Of a DNA stretch of 64,000 nt, positions 53,858 to 61,791 are shown piece after piece. This stretch comes from Propionivibrio sp. Lineage in GTDB: Bacteria; Pseudomonadota; Gammaproteobacteria; Burkholderiales; Rhodocyclaceae. The notes below the pieces were generated by a model. The model searched no databases. It worked only from the letters and a program-made list of their open reading frames with translations, and was not told where the DNA came from. The stretch spans positions 1 through 64,000 of the forward strand of contig JADJLB010000004.1 of the NCBI GenBank assembly GCA_016705685.1, in the 5' to 3' direction. A program made the position numbers and the translations under genes. Every line of letters starts with the position of its first letter. Position 1 is the first letter of the stretch.

Positions 53858-54580
53858 CTACGTGGATTGGCCCTGGCCATCGGGAATGAAAACATAGCCG
53901 AAGCCCCAAACGGTTTGAAGATATCGTGGGGCAGTCGGGTCGGGTTCGACCAGTTTGCGTAAACGGGAAACCTGCACATCGATGGCGCGGTCGAAGGGAC
54001 CCTGCTCGCGTCCCCGGGCCAGAGCCATCAGTCGGTCCCGTGAGAGTGGTTGTCGGGGATGCTCCAGCAGTGCCTTGAGCACCGCGAATTCGCCCGTCGT
54101 CAGCGCCAGAATTTCGTTATTCCTTTTCAACGTGCGTGTGGCCAGATCCACTTCGATTTCGCCAAAGGCGATGACTTTGTCTTCGACTGTAGGCGCGCCC
54201 GGCACCATCTTGGATTGGCGACGAAGCACCGCCTGAATGCGGGCAACAAGTTCTCGTGGATTGAACGGTTTGGGCAGATAATCGTCGGCGCCCATTTCAA
54301 GGCCGACAATGCGGTCAACCTCGTCACCCTTGGCGGTGAGCATGATGATGGCCTGTTGTGGTTCATTGGCGCGCAGACGTCGGCAGATCGACAAGCCATC
54401 TTCGCCGGGTAGCATCAGATCCAATATGACCAGATCGAAGCTGTCGCGCATCAGACACTTATCCATGGCCGCGGCATTATCTGCGGTCTTGACCGCAAAA
54501 CCTTGCTCAGCGAGGTAGCGTTGTAGCAGGTCGCGCAGTCTTTTGTCATCGTCGACGACAAGGATTTTTCGTTCAGGCAT
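53858..54580 (-). CDS. ompR: OmpR-type response regulator
   Basis: A 240-residue regulator. Receiver with acidic VVDDDKRLRDLLQRYL, the phospho-acceptor Asp in LVILDLMLPGEDG and Lys in YLPKPFNPREL; C-terminal winged helix with LTTGEFAVLKALLEHPRQPLSRDRL and the RAIDVQVSRLRKLVE recognition region. Length and motifs match OmpR closely, but the physiological targets in this group are not visible. It is first in the operon with the EnvZ-like kinase. TACAA direct repeats lie 107-121 bases upstream. Confidence 0.9.
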   Translation of the reverse strand: MPERKILVVDDDKRLRDLLQRYLAEQGFAVKTADNAAAMDKCLMRDSFDLVILDLMLPGEDGLSICRRLRANEPQQAIIMLTAKGDEVDRIVGLEMGADDYLPKPFNPRELVARIQAVLRRQSKMVPGAPTVEDKVIAFGEIEVDLATRTLKRNNEILALTTGEFAVLKALLEHPRQPLSRDRLMALARGREQGPFDRAIDVQVSRLRKLVEPDPTAPRYLQTVWGFGYVFIPDGQGQST

Positions 54581-54971
54581 ATTCGAATCGTAACCGGAAA
54601 GAACGCCTTTTGGGAGAAGAGCGCACGCGGTGCGCCATACGGCCGTTCATTTTATGGGCGGCAAGAGTCAATTCCGAACAAGCGGATACAAATTATTACA
54701 ACTTGTTAATATGGGCGTGAATCCTTATAGCATCTGGCTTGTAGATCGTCGACCAGATGGCTGGGCCGATAGGAATATTCCATGAACTGAAGAAGGCGTG
54801 CAGAATGTGGAAACCCTCGAGGTCATATTCGTATGTTCATGTTATGACGACTGTAGGCGCTTGGTTCAGTGTAGACCAGACGGTGCGGCTCTGGCCTCCG
54901 TCTGGGTCGAGGCCTGTCTACTGCGATGGGTTGAGCAAAGACCGGGATGGTGAGAATAAGGTGTGATTGAT
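54581..54971. other. Divergent intergenic region between ompR and a small exported-protein gene
   Basis: A 391-base region without a supported gene. It holds TACAA direct repeats at 54687-54701, an imperfect inverted repeat at 54874-54908 and AT-rich parts fitting two divergent promoters. A frame at 54757-54966 with weak features was rejected as a gene. Confidence 0.5.
54687..54701. promoter_or_regulatory. TACAA direct repeats, candidate OmpR-type site
   Basis: TACAA at 54687-54691 recurs at 54697-54701, a ten-base period as used by OmpR-family dimers binding in tandem. It lies just over 100 bases upstream of the ompR-like start (54580), so self-regulation is possible. The match to any characterised OmpR box is only partial. 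Confidence 0.3.
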
Positions 54972-55265
54972 ATGTTAAGAAGGATAATCAGCGATAGTGT
55001 AGCGGTAATGATTTTGATGGCGCTCGCCATGCCGCTTTCCCCCGTCTACGCGTTTGAAGGGTTTCGTGTGAGCGATGGTAACGCGCAAGGAGGAGAGCAG
55101 TCCCCGCAAAAATCACACAAGCAACGTGAAACGATGCGCCAAAATACACAGCGTGACGTAGCTAAGAAAGGGAAGCGCACGCAAAGGCTTTCACCCGAAG
55201 AGCGCAATCAGTTACGCCGTGATATCAAGGATGCTGGGCGCGAAATCTATACGCCCCGCAGATAA
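54972..55265 (+). CDS. Small exported basic protein
   Basis: A 97-residue protein with an N-terminal signal peptide (about residues 1-27, ending SPVYA) and a highly basic mature part ending in LSPEERNQLRRDIKDAGREIYTPRR. Similar small secreted proteins with an LSPEER-LRRDI end occur in betaproteobacteria, without known function. The ATG at 54972 has AAGG nine bases upstream; a GTG at 54963 is less well spaced. Confidence 0.68.
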   Translation: MLRRIISDSVAVMILMALAMPLSPVYAFEGFRVSDGNAQGGEQSPQKSHKQRETMRQNTQRDVAKKGKRTQRLSPEERNQLRRDIKDAGREIYTPRR

Positions 55266-55594
55266 GAATTGATTCGGAGTTTCAGCGGAATTCTTGGTTC
55301 AGGCACGGATTGTTAGCCATGCCGGGCGCGGGTGTATGTGCCATGTTGTCATAATTTATGCCCGAGTCTTACGTGTACGGCATGAGTCGAACATGTGTTC
55401 AGCGCAGGTTATATTCTAAATTTCAGTTACACTAGCCGGGACCGACAAGGGCGGTAGAAACGAACTCAGGTATCGAAGCACATCAGGCTGATGTTGGGCT
55501 TCAATTGACATGTTCGGTTTGGAGAGGCGCCATGGATGAGGATGAAAAACAGCAAGCCCTGAAAGTTGAACAACGTGCAGGGCCTTGTGCTTTC
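55266..55594. other. Intergenic region before tRNA-Asn
   Basis: About 330 bases with no supported gene and no strong terminator. A short frame starting at 55531 has a good ribosome-like site but runs antisense into the tRNA gene, so it was not called. Confidence 0.5.
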
Positions 55595-55670
55595 TGGCTC
55601 CTCGACCTGGGCTCGAACCAGGGACCTACGGATTAACAGTCCGGCGCTCTACCAACTGAGCTATCGAGGA
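55595..55670 (-). tRNA. tRNA-Asn (GTT)
   Basis: A 76-base tRNA on the minus strand. The acceptor arms TCCTCGA and TCGAGGA pair fully, the D arm is GCTCAGTTGGTAGAGC, the anticodon loop is CTGTTAA with anticodon GTT, the T arm is CCTGG-TTCGAGC-CCAGG and CCA is encoded. Base 27 does not pair well with base 43, otherwise all stems are regular. Confidence 0.97.
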
Positions 55671-55727
55671 ATAAAGAAGGGCGCATTCTAGTCACTCACA
55701 AATCATTCGTCAACAAATTGCCGGCAT

Positions 55728-57614
55728 ATGGAATCAAATCTCGTCTACGCAAAAACAGCTTCCGGTGAGGAAGCCATGAAAAAGCGAACGCGCCTCATGC
55801 AAAGAAACGTACGCATGGTGCTGATTCTTGTTGACGGTAAATCCACAGTCGCTGATCTGTGCCTTAAAACAGCCAATCCACAACTCACGGAACATGCATT
55901 GGGCGAGTTGGTAAATGGTGGTTTCATCGAACCGAGAACGGGTCATGATGCGGCGTTGGGCATCAGTCCGAACGACATACAAGAGAATGACGTACACGAG
56001 ATTGTTGCCGAAGCGAACATTGCGTCGGCCGGACTTTCCACTTCTGTTGAAGCACCTGCTCCGGAGCCATTCGCGATCGAAAGTCCGGTTCCTCCGGAGA
56101 AGGCAGCGTCACCACCGGCGGCCAGTGATTTGTCGGTATCAATGTTCACTGAAGACACGATTCAATCTATTCAATCTGTCGAAACTTCTGGTGAAGAACT
56201 GCTGTTCCCGGCAGAGGTTCCGGAGGAGATAGCAGATCCATCGGAGATGCCGGATAAGGACTCGGATGAATTCAAGCCTGTCGAATTCAAGCCAGCGCTG
56301 GTCGAGCGCATCAAATCTCTGATGTCGGAAGGTTTTCGTAGCAGTGAAGATGATATTTCGCTAGAGCCGATTACGCTACGGAAGGCGCCCTCGAGGAGTT
56401 GGGTAAAGGCAGGCGTTATCGGTCTGCTTGGTGCGCTCGCGTTAACTTTCCTGACGCTCTTTTTCTTTCCATACGATCATTATCTGCCTGAAGTTGAGAG
56501 CGCTTTTGCGCAAGCGACCGGACGTCCGGTCAAAGTGGGCACCCTGCGCGTGGACCTTGTCCCCAATCCAGGCTTGCTGCTTGGCGACGTACGCGTTGGT
56601 ACCGGTGGCAATGAAATACGAATCGCTGAAATACGGCTTCGTCCGGTGGTCGGCACCTTGTTTTCATCGAAGATGATTTTCCGGCAGGCCACATTGGGTG
56701 GCGTGACACTTCCGATAGAACGCTTGGCCGGCTTGCACGCAGCTTTTGACGCGATGACCAAACCGACAGCCCGCGCAGGTGTTGAACAGCTCAGCTTGGA
56801 GCGGGTCAGTATTGCTTTTCGCGGCCTCGGTTTTACCGGCATGGAGGGCGAAGCGCGCCTGTCCACGGGTGGATCGTTGCAGTCTTTGTCGTTGCGCTCC
56901 ACTGATCGCAGTATGAATCTTGAAGCAACACCGACCTCATCAGGGGTCGGAATTGCTCTTGAAGGTTCTGCTTGGCGACCCTTCTCGGGATCACCCTTCT
57001 TGTTCGACTCGATTAGCTTGTCCGGTACGTATCGGAACGGCGATTTCACGATTGGCCGTATGGAGTTTTACATTTTTGATGGTGTGGTCAAAGGCGTGGG
57101 CGTATTGAGCGCGGATGGGAAGCCGAGCATCTTTGGCCAAGTCAATTTTGAGCGTATCAACGCCGGCCGATTCGGTACTGCGTTGGGGATTGGACAGCAG
57201 TTTACGGGAGAAACGTCTGGAAACATACGCTATACGGCAAGCGCTGATTCGTGGGCAACGATTTTTTCGGCGCTTGAAGCCAACGGCGAGTTTGCCATCC
57301 GACGCGGCAGTATCCGCGGCGTTGATCTGGCCGAAGCGGTGCGACGAATTTCCAAAACTTCCGTTCAGGGCGGTTCAACATTGTTCGAGAGCTTATCCGG
57401 TAAGCTCAAACTGACACCGGAACGGTATCAGTTTTATGGATTGGCGATGAATTCAGGCTTGATGCAATCGACCGGAAATTTCGAAGTAAGCCCGGATCTA
57501 AAAGTAAATGCAAAAATCGAACTGCAAATGCAAGGAACGGTGAACCAGACACGCGTTCCTCTTTCAATCAGTGGGCCACTTGACGCGCCTATCGTGAAGG
57601 TCGGCAAGGGCTGA
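55728..57614 (+). CDS. Membrane protein with N-terminal cytoplasmic domain and AsmA-like C-terminus
   Basis: A 628-residue protein of unknown function. Residues 1-70 form a small helical domain starting VYAKTASGEEAMKKRTR and VRMVLILVDGKSTVADLC, a type that recurs at the N-terminus of betaproteobacterial signalling proteins and looks like a winged helix. An acidic Pro-rich linker (about 75-215) leads to one membrane helix (226-246). Residues 250-628 resemble AsmA-like envelope proteins (ATGRPVKVGTLRVDLVPNPGLLLGDVRVG, later RGSIRGVDLAEAVRR and TGNFEVSPDLKVNAKIELQM). The first ATG is kept because the YAKT segment is conserved in this type; an ATG at 55776 has a better ribosome site. Confidence 0.75.
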   Translation: MESNLVYAKTASGEEAMKKRTRLMQRNVRMVLILVDGKSTVADLCLKTANPQLTEHALGELVNGGFIEPRTGHDAALGISPNDIQENDVHEIVAEANIASAGLSTSVEAPAPEPFAIESPVPPEKAASPPAASDLSVSMFTEDTIQSIQSVETSGEELLFPAEVPEEIADPSEMPDKDSDEFKPVEFKPALVERIKSLMSEGFRSSEDDISLEPITLRKAPSRSWVKAGVIGLLGALALTFLTLFFFPYDHYLPEVESAFAQATGRPVKVGTLRVDLVPNPGLLLGDVRVGTGGNEIRIAEIRLRPVVGTLFSSKMIFRQATLGGVTLPIERLAGLHAAFDAMTKPTARAGVEQLSLERVSIAFRGLGFTGMEGEARLSTGGSLQSLSLRSTDRSMNLEATPTSSGVGIALEGSAWRPFSGSPFLFDSISLSGTYRNGDFTIGRMEFYIFDGVVKGVGVLSADGKPSIFGQVNFERINAGRFGTALGIGQQFTGETSGNIRYTASADSWATIFSALEANGEFAIRRGSIRGVDLAEAVRRISKTSVQGGSTLFESLSGKLKLTPERYQFYGLAMNSGLMQSTGNFEVSPDLKVNAKIELQMQGTVNQTRVPLSISGPLDAPIVKVGKG

Positions 57615-57657
57615 AGCCCGGCGTCGATTGCCGTTTTCAGTTTGATCGTCCAGGTAA

Positions 57658-58860
57658 TCAAAGAACGGCCGCAATGGCGTCAGCCACGTAATCAATGTTC
57701 TTTGTGTTCAAGGCGGCCAAACAGATCCGCCCTGAACTGACGGCGTAAATGCCGTACGCGCTTTGCAGGTGACTCACCTGTTCGGCTGTAAGGCCCGTAT
57801 AGGAGAACATGCCGCGTTGCTTTATGACGAAGGAGAAGTCACGCACGGTGCCCTTGTTGTTGAGTTTTTCAACGAGGCTGGTGCGCATGGTGCGAATCCG
57901 GGTGCGCATTACGGTCAAGTCGTCTTCCCACATCTGGCGTAATTCGGCGTTTGAAAGAATCGCGGCAACGACGGCCGCACCATGGGTTGGCGGGTTGGAA
58001 TAGTTGGTGCGTATGACCCGCTTGATTTGTGACATGACGCGTGCGGACTCGTCTTTCGATGCGGTAACAATCGAAAGGGCGCCAACACGTTCTCCATAAA
58101 GCGAGAATGATTTGGAAAACGAACTGGCGACGAAAAAGGGTATGCCGGCCGAGGAAAACAGATTGAGCGCCAGGGCATCTTCCGCGATACCGTCGGCGAA
58201 ACCCTGGTAGGCCATATCGATGAAGGCCACCAGTCCACGTTCCCGGATGACTTCAATGGTTTGACGCCACTGGGCCTCGTTCAGGTCGGAACCCGTTGGG
58301 TTATGGCAGCACGCGTGAAGAACGATGATCGAACCGGCTGGCAGCGATTCGAGCTTCGCTTTCATGCCAGCGAAGTTGACTCCATGGGTGGCTGCATCGT
58401 AGTAGGGGTAGGACTCGACCGCAAAACCGGTTGACTCGAACAGGGCGCGGTGGTTTTCCCAACTCGGATCGCTGATATAAACCGTGGCATTCGGCAACAG
58501 CCGCTTGAGGTAGTCGGCACCAACCTTGAGGGCGCCAGTACCGCCCAAGGCCTCAGCGGTGATTACACAGCCAGCGGCCAGCAGGTCAGATTCCTTGCCA
58601 AAGAGCAGCGCCTGTACAGCCTGGTTGTAGATGCCGAGACCTTCGATCGGAAGGTAGCCCCGAGCCGGCAGACTTTCCAGGCGATTCCTTTCGGCCAGTT
58701 TGACCGCGCCGAGCAGTGGTATTTTTCCATTGTCATCAAAATAGACGCCCACGCCGAGGTTGACTTTGGTCGTACGATTGTCGGCATTGAAAGATTCATT
58801 GAGGCCGAGAATGGGGTCACGGGGGGCCATCTCTACAGCGGCGAAGATCGAGGATGTCAT
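57658..58860 (-). CDS. tyrB: Aromatic amino acid / aspartate aminotransferase (TyrB/AspC family)
   Basis: A 400-residue class-I aminotransferase of the AspC/TyrB subgroup. The PLP Lys is in ASSFSKSFSLYGERVGAL, HACCHNPTGSDL holds the coenzyme Asn, and NYSNPPTHGAAVV and the late SGRICLA Arg bind substrate. It starts SSIFAAVEMAPRDPILGLNESF, the standard beginning. Substrate range between aspartate and aromatic acids cannot be decided from sequence alone. Divergent from uvrB. ATG at 58860 preferred over a TTG at 58875. Confidence 0.92.
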   Translation of the reverse strand: MTSSIFAAVEMAPRDPILGLNESFNADNRTTKVNLGVGVYFDDNGKIPLLGAVKLAERNRLESLPARGYLPIEGLGIYNQAVQALLFGKESDLLAAGCVITAEALGGTGALKVGADYLKRLLPNATVYISDPSWENHRALFESTGFAVESYPYYDAATHGVNFAGMKAKLESLPAGSIIVLHACCHNPTGSDLNEAQWRQTIEVIRERGLVAFIDMAYQGFADGIAEDALALNLFSSAGIPFFVASSFSKSFSLYGERVGALSIVTASKDESARVMSQIKRVIRTNYSNPPTHGAAVVAAILSNAELRQMWEDDLTVMRTRIRTMRTSLVEKLNNKGTVRDFSFVIKQRGMFSYTGLTAEQVSHLQSAYGIYAVSSGRICLAALNTKNIDYVADAIAAVL

Positions 58861-59008
58861 CGATTGGTTACTCAAATAAAGTCAGTTTGGCGCTTACAGA
58901 ACGGTAAATGGGCGTTTCAATTCACGCCACAGGCTGTGCGAACGAAGAAACGATCAGCGCTGTGTCAAGCAAGGGGCAAGCAGCGTAAAACCAACGTAAA
59001 ATTCTACC

Positions 59009-61069
59009 ATGCCGACTACACATATTCCTGCCGAAAATACGACGGTGATCACATTCGAAGGCAGCCCTTTCCGATTGCATCAGCCATTTGCTCCCGCTGG
59101 CGATCAGCCGGAGGCGATTGCCAAGTTGATCGAGGGCCTCAAAGACGGTCTGTCGTTTCAGACTTTGCTCGGGGTGACCGGTTCGGGCAAGACCTACACC
59201 ATGGCCAATGTCATTGCGCAGACGGGGCGTCCTGCGCTGGTGCTGGCGCCGAACAAGACGCTGGCGGCACAACTGTATTCGGAGTTTCGCGAGTTCTTCC
59301 CGGAAAATGCGGTCGAATATTTTGTTTCCTATTATGACTACTATCAGCCGGAAGCCTACGTGCCCGCGCGGGATCTGTACATCGAGAAAGATTCGTCGAT
59401 CAACGAACATATCGAGCAAATGCGGCTGTCGGCGACAAAGAGCCTGCTTGAACGTCGCGATTGCGTGATTGTCGCAACGGTTTCCTGCATTTACGGTATT
59501 GGCGACCGTGACGAATATCACCAAATGATTTTGACCATGCGTACCGGTGACCGCATGGGACAACGCCAGGTCATCAAGCGGCTGGCAGAAATGCAGTACG
59601 AACGCAATGAAATCGACTTCCATCGAGGAACGTTCCGCGTCCGTGGCGACATCATTGATGTCTTTCCTGCCGAACACGCCGAACACGCCATTCGCATCAC
59701 GCTTTTTGACGAAGAAATCGAAGGGCTGCAATTGTTCGACCCGCTGACGGGGCATATGCAGGCCAAACTTACGCGCTTTACGGTATTCCCTTCGTCACAT
59801 TACGTCACGCCGCGCGCCACCGTATTGCGAGCAATCGATGCCATCAAGACCGAACTGGGTGAGCGTATCGCGTATTTTCAGACCCAGAACAGGCTGGTCG
59901 AAGCGCAGCGTATCGAACAGCGCACTCGATTCGACCTGGAAATGCTTGACCAGCTCGGGTTTTGTAAAGGCATTGAAAATTATTCGCGCTACCTTTCAGG
60001 GCGCAAAGCCGGTGAGCCACCGCCAACGCTGATTGACTATTTGATGCGCGATGCCTTGATGTTCATCGATGAATCCCATATCGCCGTTCCTCAAGTCGGA
60101 GCCATGTACAAGGGTGACCGTTCGCGCAAGGAAAACCTGGTGAATTTCGGATTCCGATTGCCGTCGGCACTGGACAATCGCCCGCTCAAGTTCGAGGAAT
60201 TCGAGGCGATGCTGCGTCAGACAATTTTTGTATCGGCAACGCCTTCCGACTACGAAACCAGCCACCAAGGCCAAGTCGTCGAACAGGTCGTTCGCCCGAC
60301 CGGATTGATCGATCCGGATGTCATCGTTCGTCCGGCAACGACACAGATCGACGATCTGCTTTCCGAAATCAGATCAAGGGTGGCACGCGATGAACGGATT
60401 CTGGTGACGGCGCTGACCAAGCGTATGTCCGAGGAATTGACGGACTACCTTGGCGAGCACGGGGTTCGCGTGCGTTACTTGCACTCGGATATCGATACGG
60501 TCGAACGCGTTGAGATCCTGCGGGATCTGCGCATGGGCAAGTTTGACGTTTTGATCGGCATCAATCTGTTGCGTGAGGGACTCGATCTGCCGGAAGTCTC
60601 GCTGGTGGCGATTCTTGACGCAGACAAGGAAGGTTTCTTGCGTTCACAGCGTTCGCTCATCCAGACCATTGGCCGAGTGGCTCGCCATTTGAACGGTACG
60701 GCCATTCTCTATGCTGACCGTATCACCCGCTCGATGCAGCAGGCTATTGATGAAACAGAACGTCGACGTAAAAAACAGATTAGTTATAATGCGGCAAACG
60801 CCATAACCCCAAAAGGGGTGACTAAACGCATCAAGGATATTATCGATGGGATCTATGATTCGGGAGTTGCACAGGTTGAGCTCAGGGCCAGTCAACAACT
60901 GGCCGCTTACGAGCTGATGAGTGAGGAACAACTGACCCGAGAGCTCAAGCGCCTGGAGAAGGAAATGACCGCCTATGCCCGAAACCTTGAGTTTGAGAAA
61001 GCAGCATCAACGCGCGACAAATTATTTCGCATCAAAGAACAGATTTTTGGTGCGGCCTCTCGCGAATGA
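59009..61069 (+). CDS. uvrB: Excinuclease ABC subunit B
   Basis: A 686-residue UvrB of normal length. Walker A is [15 protein letters not shown], the beta-hairpin region has [21 protein letters not shown], motif II is LMFIDESH, motifs V-VI are [29 protein letters not shown] and QTIGRVARH, and the C-terminal UVR helix pair (about 645-680) is present. It verifies damage and loads UvrC in nucleotide excision repair. No strong ribosome site is seen before the ATG. Confidence 0.97.
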   Translation: MPTTHIPAENTTVITFEGSPFRLHQPFAPAGDQPEAIAKLIEGLKDGLSFQTLLGVTGSGKTYTMANVIAQTGRPALVLAPNKTLAAQLYSEFREFFPENAVEYFVSYYDYYQPEAYVPARDLYIEKDSSINEHIEQMRLSATKSLLERRDCVIVATVSCIYGIGDRDEYHQMILTMRTGDRMGQRQVIKRLAEMQYERNEIDFHRGTFRVRGDIIDVFPAEHAEHAIRITLFDEEIEGLQLFDPLTGHMQAKLTRFTVFPSSHYVTPRATVLRAIDAIKTELGERIAYFQTQNRLVEAQRIEQRTRFDLEMLDQLGFCKGIENYSRYLSGRKAGEPPPTLIDYLMRDALMFIDESHIAVPQVGAMYKGDRSRKENLVNFGFRLPSALDNRPLKFEEFEAMLRQTIFVSATPSDYETSHQGQVVEQVVRPTGLIDPDVIVRPATTQIDDLLSEIRSRVARDERILVTALTKRMSEELTDYLGEHGVRVRYLHSDIDTVERVEILRDLRMGKFDVLIGINLLREGLDLPEVSLVAILDADKEGFLRSQRSLIQTIGRVARHLNGTAILYADRITRSMQQAIDETERRRKKQISYNAANAITPKGVTKRIKDIIDGIYDSGVAQVELRASQQLAAYELMSEEQLTRELKRLEKEMTAYARNLEFEKAASTRDKLFRIKEQIFGAASRE

Positions 61070-61230
61070 AATGTTTAAATTCAATCAAAGCCGAAGATTT
61101 TCGATGCTTTGCAATTCGTCGAAGTGCGCAGCAAACAGAAAGATACGAACCGATGGTCTAGTGACCGAGTAATGCTCGGAATACCGGTTGTAAACGGATT
61201 GTTCACGCGGCCTCGAGTGAGGGTGAGTTA

Positions 61231-61737
61231 ATGATTAAGATTTTGTTTGTATGCATGGGCAATATTTGCCGTTCGCCAACTGCTGAGGGCGTATTTCGCC
61301 ATATGCTGTGTGAGAACAAACTTGAGGATCTGGTTGATGTGGATTCGGCAGGCACTCACGGCTACCACGTTGGAGAAGCCCCGGATCTACGGACACAACG
61401 GGCGGCCGCCAGACGCGGCTACGATCTATCCGGTATCCGTGCCCGCAAGGTTGCGCCGCAGGATATCGAGTATTTTGACCTGATTCTGGCAATGGATCGG
61501 AACAGCCTCGAAGCACTTCTACTCGTGTGTCCTCCCGATCGCACCGATCGCTTGGGTTTGTTCATGGATTATTCCAAAAACTTTGACGATGAAGAAGTTC
61601 CTGACCCTTATTACGGGCTGGGCCAGGGATTCGATTTGGTGCTCGATATGGTCGAGGATGCGACGAGTGGCCTAGTGGAATTTGTCAAGGAACGCGCCGC
61701 CATGTTGGGCAGCAAAGATTACAAGACGTTTAAGTGA
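61231..61737 (+). CDS. Low-molecular-weight protein tyrosine phosphatase
   Basis: A 168-residue phosphatase. The P-loop CMGNICRS near residue 8 holds the nucleophile Cys and the Arg, and the general-acid Asp is in VPDPYYG. GAGGGTGAG precedes the ATG. The family dephosphorylates proteins or arsenate; the common betaproteobacterial position between uvrB and rne suggests a housekeeping role. No tyrosine kinase (Wzc) gene is near. Confidence 0.93.
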   Translation: MIKILFVCMGNICRSPTAEGVFRHMLCENKLEDLVDVDSAGTHGYHVGEAPDLRTQRAAARRGYDLSGIRARKVAPQDIEYFDLILAMDRNSLEALLLVCPPDRTDRLGLFMDYSKNFDDEEVPDPYYGLGQGFDLVLDMVEDATSGLVEFVKERAAMLGSKDYKTFK

Positions 61738-61748
61738 CAAGAGATCGG

Positions 61749-61774
61749 AGCGGGGCGAGCTGCGCCGCCCCGCT
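61749..61774. terminator. GC-rich hairpin between convergent genes
   Basis: A nine-base GC-rich perfect stem (61749-61757 with 61766-61774) around an eight-base loop lies between the convergent phosphatase and rne genes. Neither strand has a T-run after it, so it may be only a weak or Rho-assisted terminator. Confidence 0.4.
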
Positions 61775-61791
61775 GCTCGCCTCACACCCAT

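Noticed and set aside
54757-54966. 69-codon plus-strand frame upstream of the small exported protein
   Set aside because: No ribosome site, no signal or domain, and it covers the inverted repeat and likely promoter region.
55531-55635. Short frame with a good ribosome-like site before tRNA-Asn
   Set aside because: Nearly half of it is antisense to the tRNA gene, and the peptide has no features.
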